Positions 54,321 through 55,822 of a stretch of 55,822 bases of DNA are shown here, one piece after another (position 1 is the first letter of the stretch; each line of letters starts with the position of its first letter). The DNA lies in the NCBI RefSeq assembly GCF_000698575.1, contig NZ_JFHD01000042.1, forward strand, positions 1 through 55,822, read 5' to 3'. A program made the translations under genes and the position numbers. The notes under the pieces are model-generated. The model saw nothing but the letters and a program-made list of their open reading frames with translations. It ran no database searches and had not been told where the DNA came from. The stretch comes from Caballeronia zhejiangensis (GTDB lineage: Bacteria > Pseudomonadota > Gammaproteobacteria > Burkholderiales > Burkholderiaceae).

Positions 54321-54349
54321 AAAACCCCGCACGCGGCGGGGTTCTTTTT
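54321..54349. terminator. Terminator for the DUF2863 gene
   Basis: AACCCCGC (54323-54330) pairs with GCGGGGTT (54336-54343); T runs follow in both directions (TTTTG on the minus strand, CTTTTTG on the plus strand). The genes on both sides are leftward, so it most likely ends the DUF2863 transcript. The rest of 54187-54320 shows no gene. Confidence 0.75.
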
Positions 54350-54376
54350 GGCGTAAATAGCTGCTATCGAGCATCG

Positions 54377-55591
54377 TTAATGGAAATGTGGCTGCGCAGG
54401 ATCAGCGTCTTCCGGCATTTCAGCGTGAACGATCTCGCCGAGCGGATCGGCATAGAGCGGCACGCCGCAGTCGTCGCAGAACTCCGGTTCGAAGCGTCCC
54501 GCATGGCGGCGTACGTCAGAGACACCTGTCTTCTTCAGCAACTCGACGATTTCTTCCACCGGTCCATTGGCGCCCTCGAGATCGACCGGATCCTCGTCCA
54601 TTCCGAGTTCCCCGTTCTCGCGGCCGTAGAGCGGCCACACGACGCCGTAGATCACATCGTTGCTGCCGCGACGTGTAAAGCCGATGCGATATTCGTCGAT
54701 GCGCCGCTCGCCGAAGCCCGCGATGACCGCGCGCAAGTCCTGGGGCGCGGTGCCGAGCGTATCGAACAGATATCGGACGGCGGTACGTACGGTGTGCGGA
54801 CGCACCTGCTCGTCGGCGTCGCGGCAGGCGGAGTAGTAGGCGTCAGGAAGCAAGCACTCGAACTCGCAGCCCGGCAGAATTGCCGCGAAGCTCGGTCCGC
54901 CTTGCGCGGCCCACTGTTCGAGGCATTGACCCCGCTCCACGCGGCTGCCGTTTTCGTCTTCCTGCCAGCGAAAGAACGCCGCACCGGCCGGTACGACGAC
55001 CAGCGCCAATAGAAATCGCGGGTCCGCGAGAATCGGCGAGGTTTCCGGGAGGTCCGACAGATTCAGACGTGCGACGCTGCCGGTCGTCACCGTCTGCAGC
55101 AACTGTTGCGCGAGGCGCGACGTATCCACATGGTGGCGTGGCAACTGATCGATGCTGTACAGATAGGGCGCGACGGCTACCCGGGCATCGGCTGCGAGCA
55201 CATGAGCCTGCATCTGCGTGCGCAGTGCGTCGACGGCATCGCCCTTGAGCGAGCCCGATGGAATCGCGTAGCGCGTCCACGCGAGCACCGGCGCGGCAAT
55301 GAGCAAGGCTTCATGCGGTGCGCCTTCGATGTCGAATCTGAACGACTCGCTGTGCGTCTCGGCCATATCGGCGAGCGCGCCGTAGGCGTCCGGATGATTC
55401 TGCTGCAGATGGTCGAGCGCGGCGTCGAGCGTCGTCTGATTGCCGTTGCGCACGAGTTTGGCGATGAGCGTGTCGAGGCGAGCTTCCCAGAAGCGGTCCT
55501 CGACACGGCTGCCGGACGCGAAAAGCGCGAGGGAGAGGCTGACGAGCTTGTCTGCATCTGGGGGAATACGTTTTGCGATTCGCGAGCGCAT
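54377..55591 (-). CDS. DUF2863 family protein
   Basis: A 404-residue protein starting MRSRIAKRIPPDADKLVSLS. It matches my memory of DUF2863, a family confined mainly to Burkholderiales. No signal peptide or membrane segment is seen. The C-terminal region contains CDDCGVPLYADPLGEIVHAE and ends PAQPHFH; the CxxC pair followed by two histidines could bind a metal. Function unknown. Confidence 0.8.
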   Translation of the reverse strand: MRSRIAKRIPPDADKLVSLSLALFASGSRVEDRFWEARLDTLIAKLVRNGNQTTLDAALDHLQQNHPDAYGALADMAETHSESFRFDIEGAPHEALLIAAPVLAWTRYAIPSGSLKGDAVDALRTQMQAHVLAADARVAVAPYLYSIDQLPRHHVDTSRLAQQLLQTVTTGSVARLNLSDLPETSPILADPRFLLALVVVPAGAAFFRWQEDENGSRVERGQCLEQWAAQGGPSFAAILPGCEFECLLPDAYYSACRDADEQVRPHTVRTAVRYLFDTLGTAPQDLRAVIAGFGERRIDEYRIGFTRRGSNDVIYGVVWPLYGRENGELGMDEDPVDLEGANGPVEEIVELLKKTGVSDVRRHAGRFEPEFCDDCGVPLYADPLGEIVHAEMPEDADPAQPHFH

Positions 55592-55688
55592 ATAGATACT
55601 AGAGTGAATTAGTGCGGTGAACCTTTGATTGTAGTCGCTCGGGCGATGCTTTTATCGTGCGGCGTTGCAACACGTCGATCGGAGGAGA

Positions 55689-55822
55689 GTGCAGCGTGAC
55701 TTGGAGCGCCACGATAATTTCTTTGCATCCCCCTTGCGGAGTCGGGATTCGCTCACTAGAATTCCGTTCCTTCGCGATTCGATGATCGCGAAGGAAGCGG
55801 GAGAGGGCGGTATCGGCGGTGT
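55689..55822 (+). CDS. Possible start of a rightward gene, running off the window
   Basis: From GTG 55689 a frame reads VQRDLERHDNFFASPLRSRD and stays open to the edge (44 codons). An in-frame ATG occurs at 55782. GGAGGAG at 55681-55687 is a strong ribosome-binding site but is too close to GTG 55689. It is better spaced for a GTG at 55696, in another frame, which gives only a 29-residue ORF ending at 55785. I cannot tell which, if any, is translated. Confidence 0.25.
   Translation, partial: MQRDLERHDNFFASPLRSRDSLTRIPFLRDSMIAKEAGEGGIGG
55767..55796. repeat. Perfect 12-bp inverted repeat
   Basis: TTCCTTCGCGAT (55767-55778), 6-nt spacer TCGATG, ATCGCGAAGGAA (55785-55796). No T run on either side, so it is not an intrinsic terminator. 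It may be an RNA hairpin in a 5' leader, an operator, or chance within a coding start. Confidence 0.6.

Overview
The window is a high-GC chromosomal segment whose gene content and order point to Burkholderiaceae, most likely the Paraburkholderia/Caballeronia/Burkholderia group. The order rpsO-pnp-quinone oxidoreductase-tpiA-secG-tRNA-Leu-nuoA..N, together with DUF2818, DUF1178 and DUF2863 genes, fits that group. This is inferred from remembered gene order and protein families, not from a database search. Most of the segment is core housekeeping DNA. Accessory character is limited to the two ends and a few small genes.

Layout. (a) 1-6.7 kb: a leftward malonate decarboxylase operon, GntR regulator-mdcA-mdcB-mdcC-mdcD-mdcE (mdcE runs off the left edge), with a divergent MFS transporter that is a good malonate-uptake candidate. 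(b) 6.9-8.8 kb: two tandem paralogous secreted PXPV-repeat proteins, then fabI on the opposite strand. (c) 9-14.7 kb: a yejABEF-type peptide/oligopeptide ABC importer operon. (d) 14.8-19.4 kb: an NlpC/P60 peptidase, leuA preceded by a short leucine-rich ORF with four rare CTA codons (a candidate attenuator peptide), a lipoprotein and a lone LivK-type binding protein. (e) 19.6-25.2 kb: rpsO, a structured pnp leader, pnp, a quinone oxidoreductase, tpiA, secG and tRNA-Leu(GAG). (f) 25.4-40.7 kb: the complete 14-gene complex I operon nuoA-N, ending in a translationally overlapping DUF2818 membrane protein and a terminator. (g) 40.8-42.6 kb: a Nudix hydrolase, DUF1178 and a MaoC-type hydratase. (h) 42.6-49.3 kb: a leftward acyl-CoA cluster (aminotransferase, 3-hydroxyacyl-CoA dehydrogenase, enoyl-CoA hydratase, histidine phosphatase, APH-type kinase, acyl-CoA dehydrogenase) with tight overlaps. 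(i) 49.3-55.8 kb: a PIN-domain protein, yaaA, an M14 carboxypeptidase, a small exported protein, an orphan CbiM-like permease, a LuxR-type regulator with a degenerate receiver, and a DUF2863 protein.

The most interesting candidates are two. The first is the APH-kinase/acyl-CoA-dehydrogenase pair, which overlap by 4 bp. They look like a split version of the fused animal ACAD10/11 proteins and of the bacterial LvaA/LvaC pair, and sit with a 3-hydroxyacyl-CoA dehydrogenase. Together these suggest a phosphorylation-dependent route for 4-hydroxyacyl-CoA catabolism. The second is the leucine leader ORF in front of leuA. It has no Shine-Dalgarno sequence, and its start codon falls where transcription should begin, so it may be a leaderless attenuator. 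Both are inferences that need experimental or comparative tests. No insertion sequence, CRISPR array, rRNA or prophage was seen.
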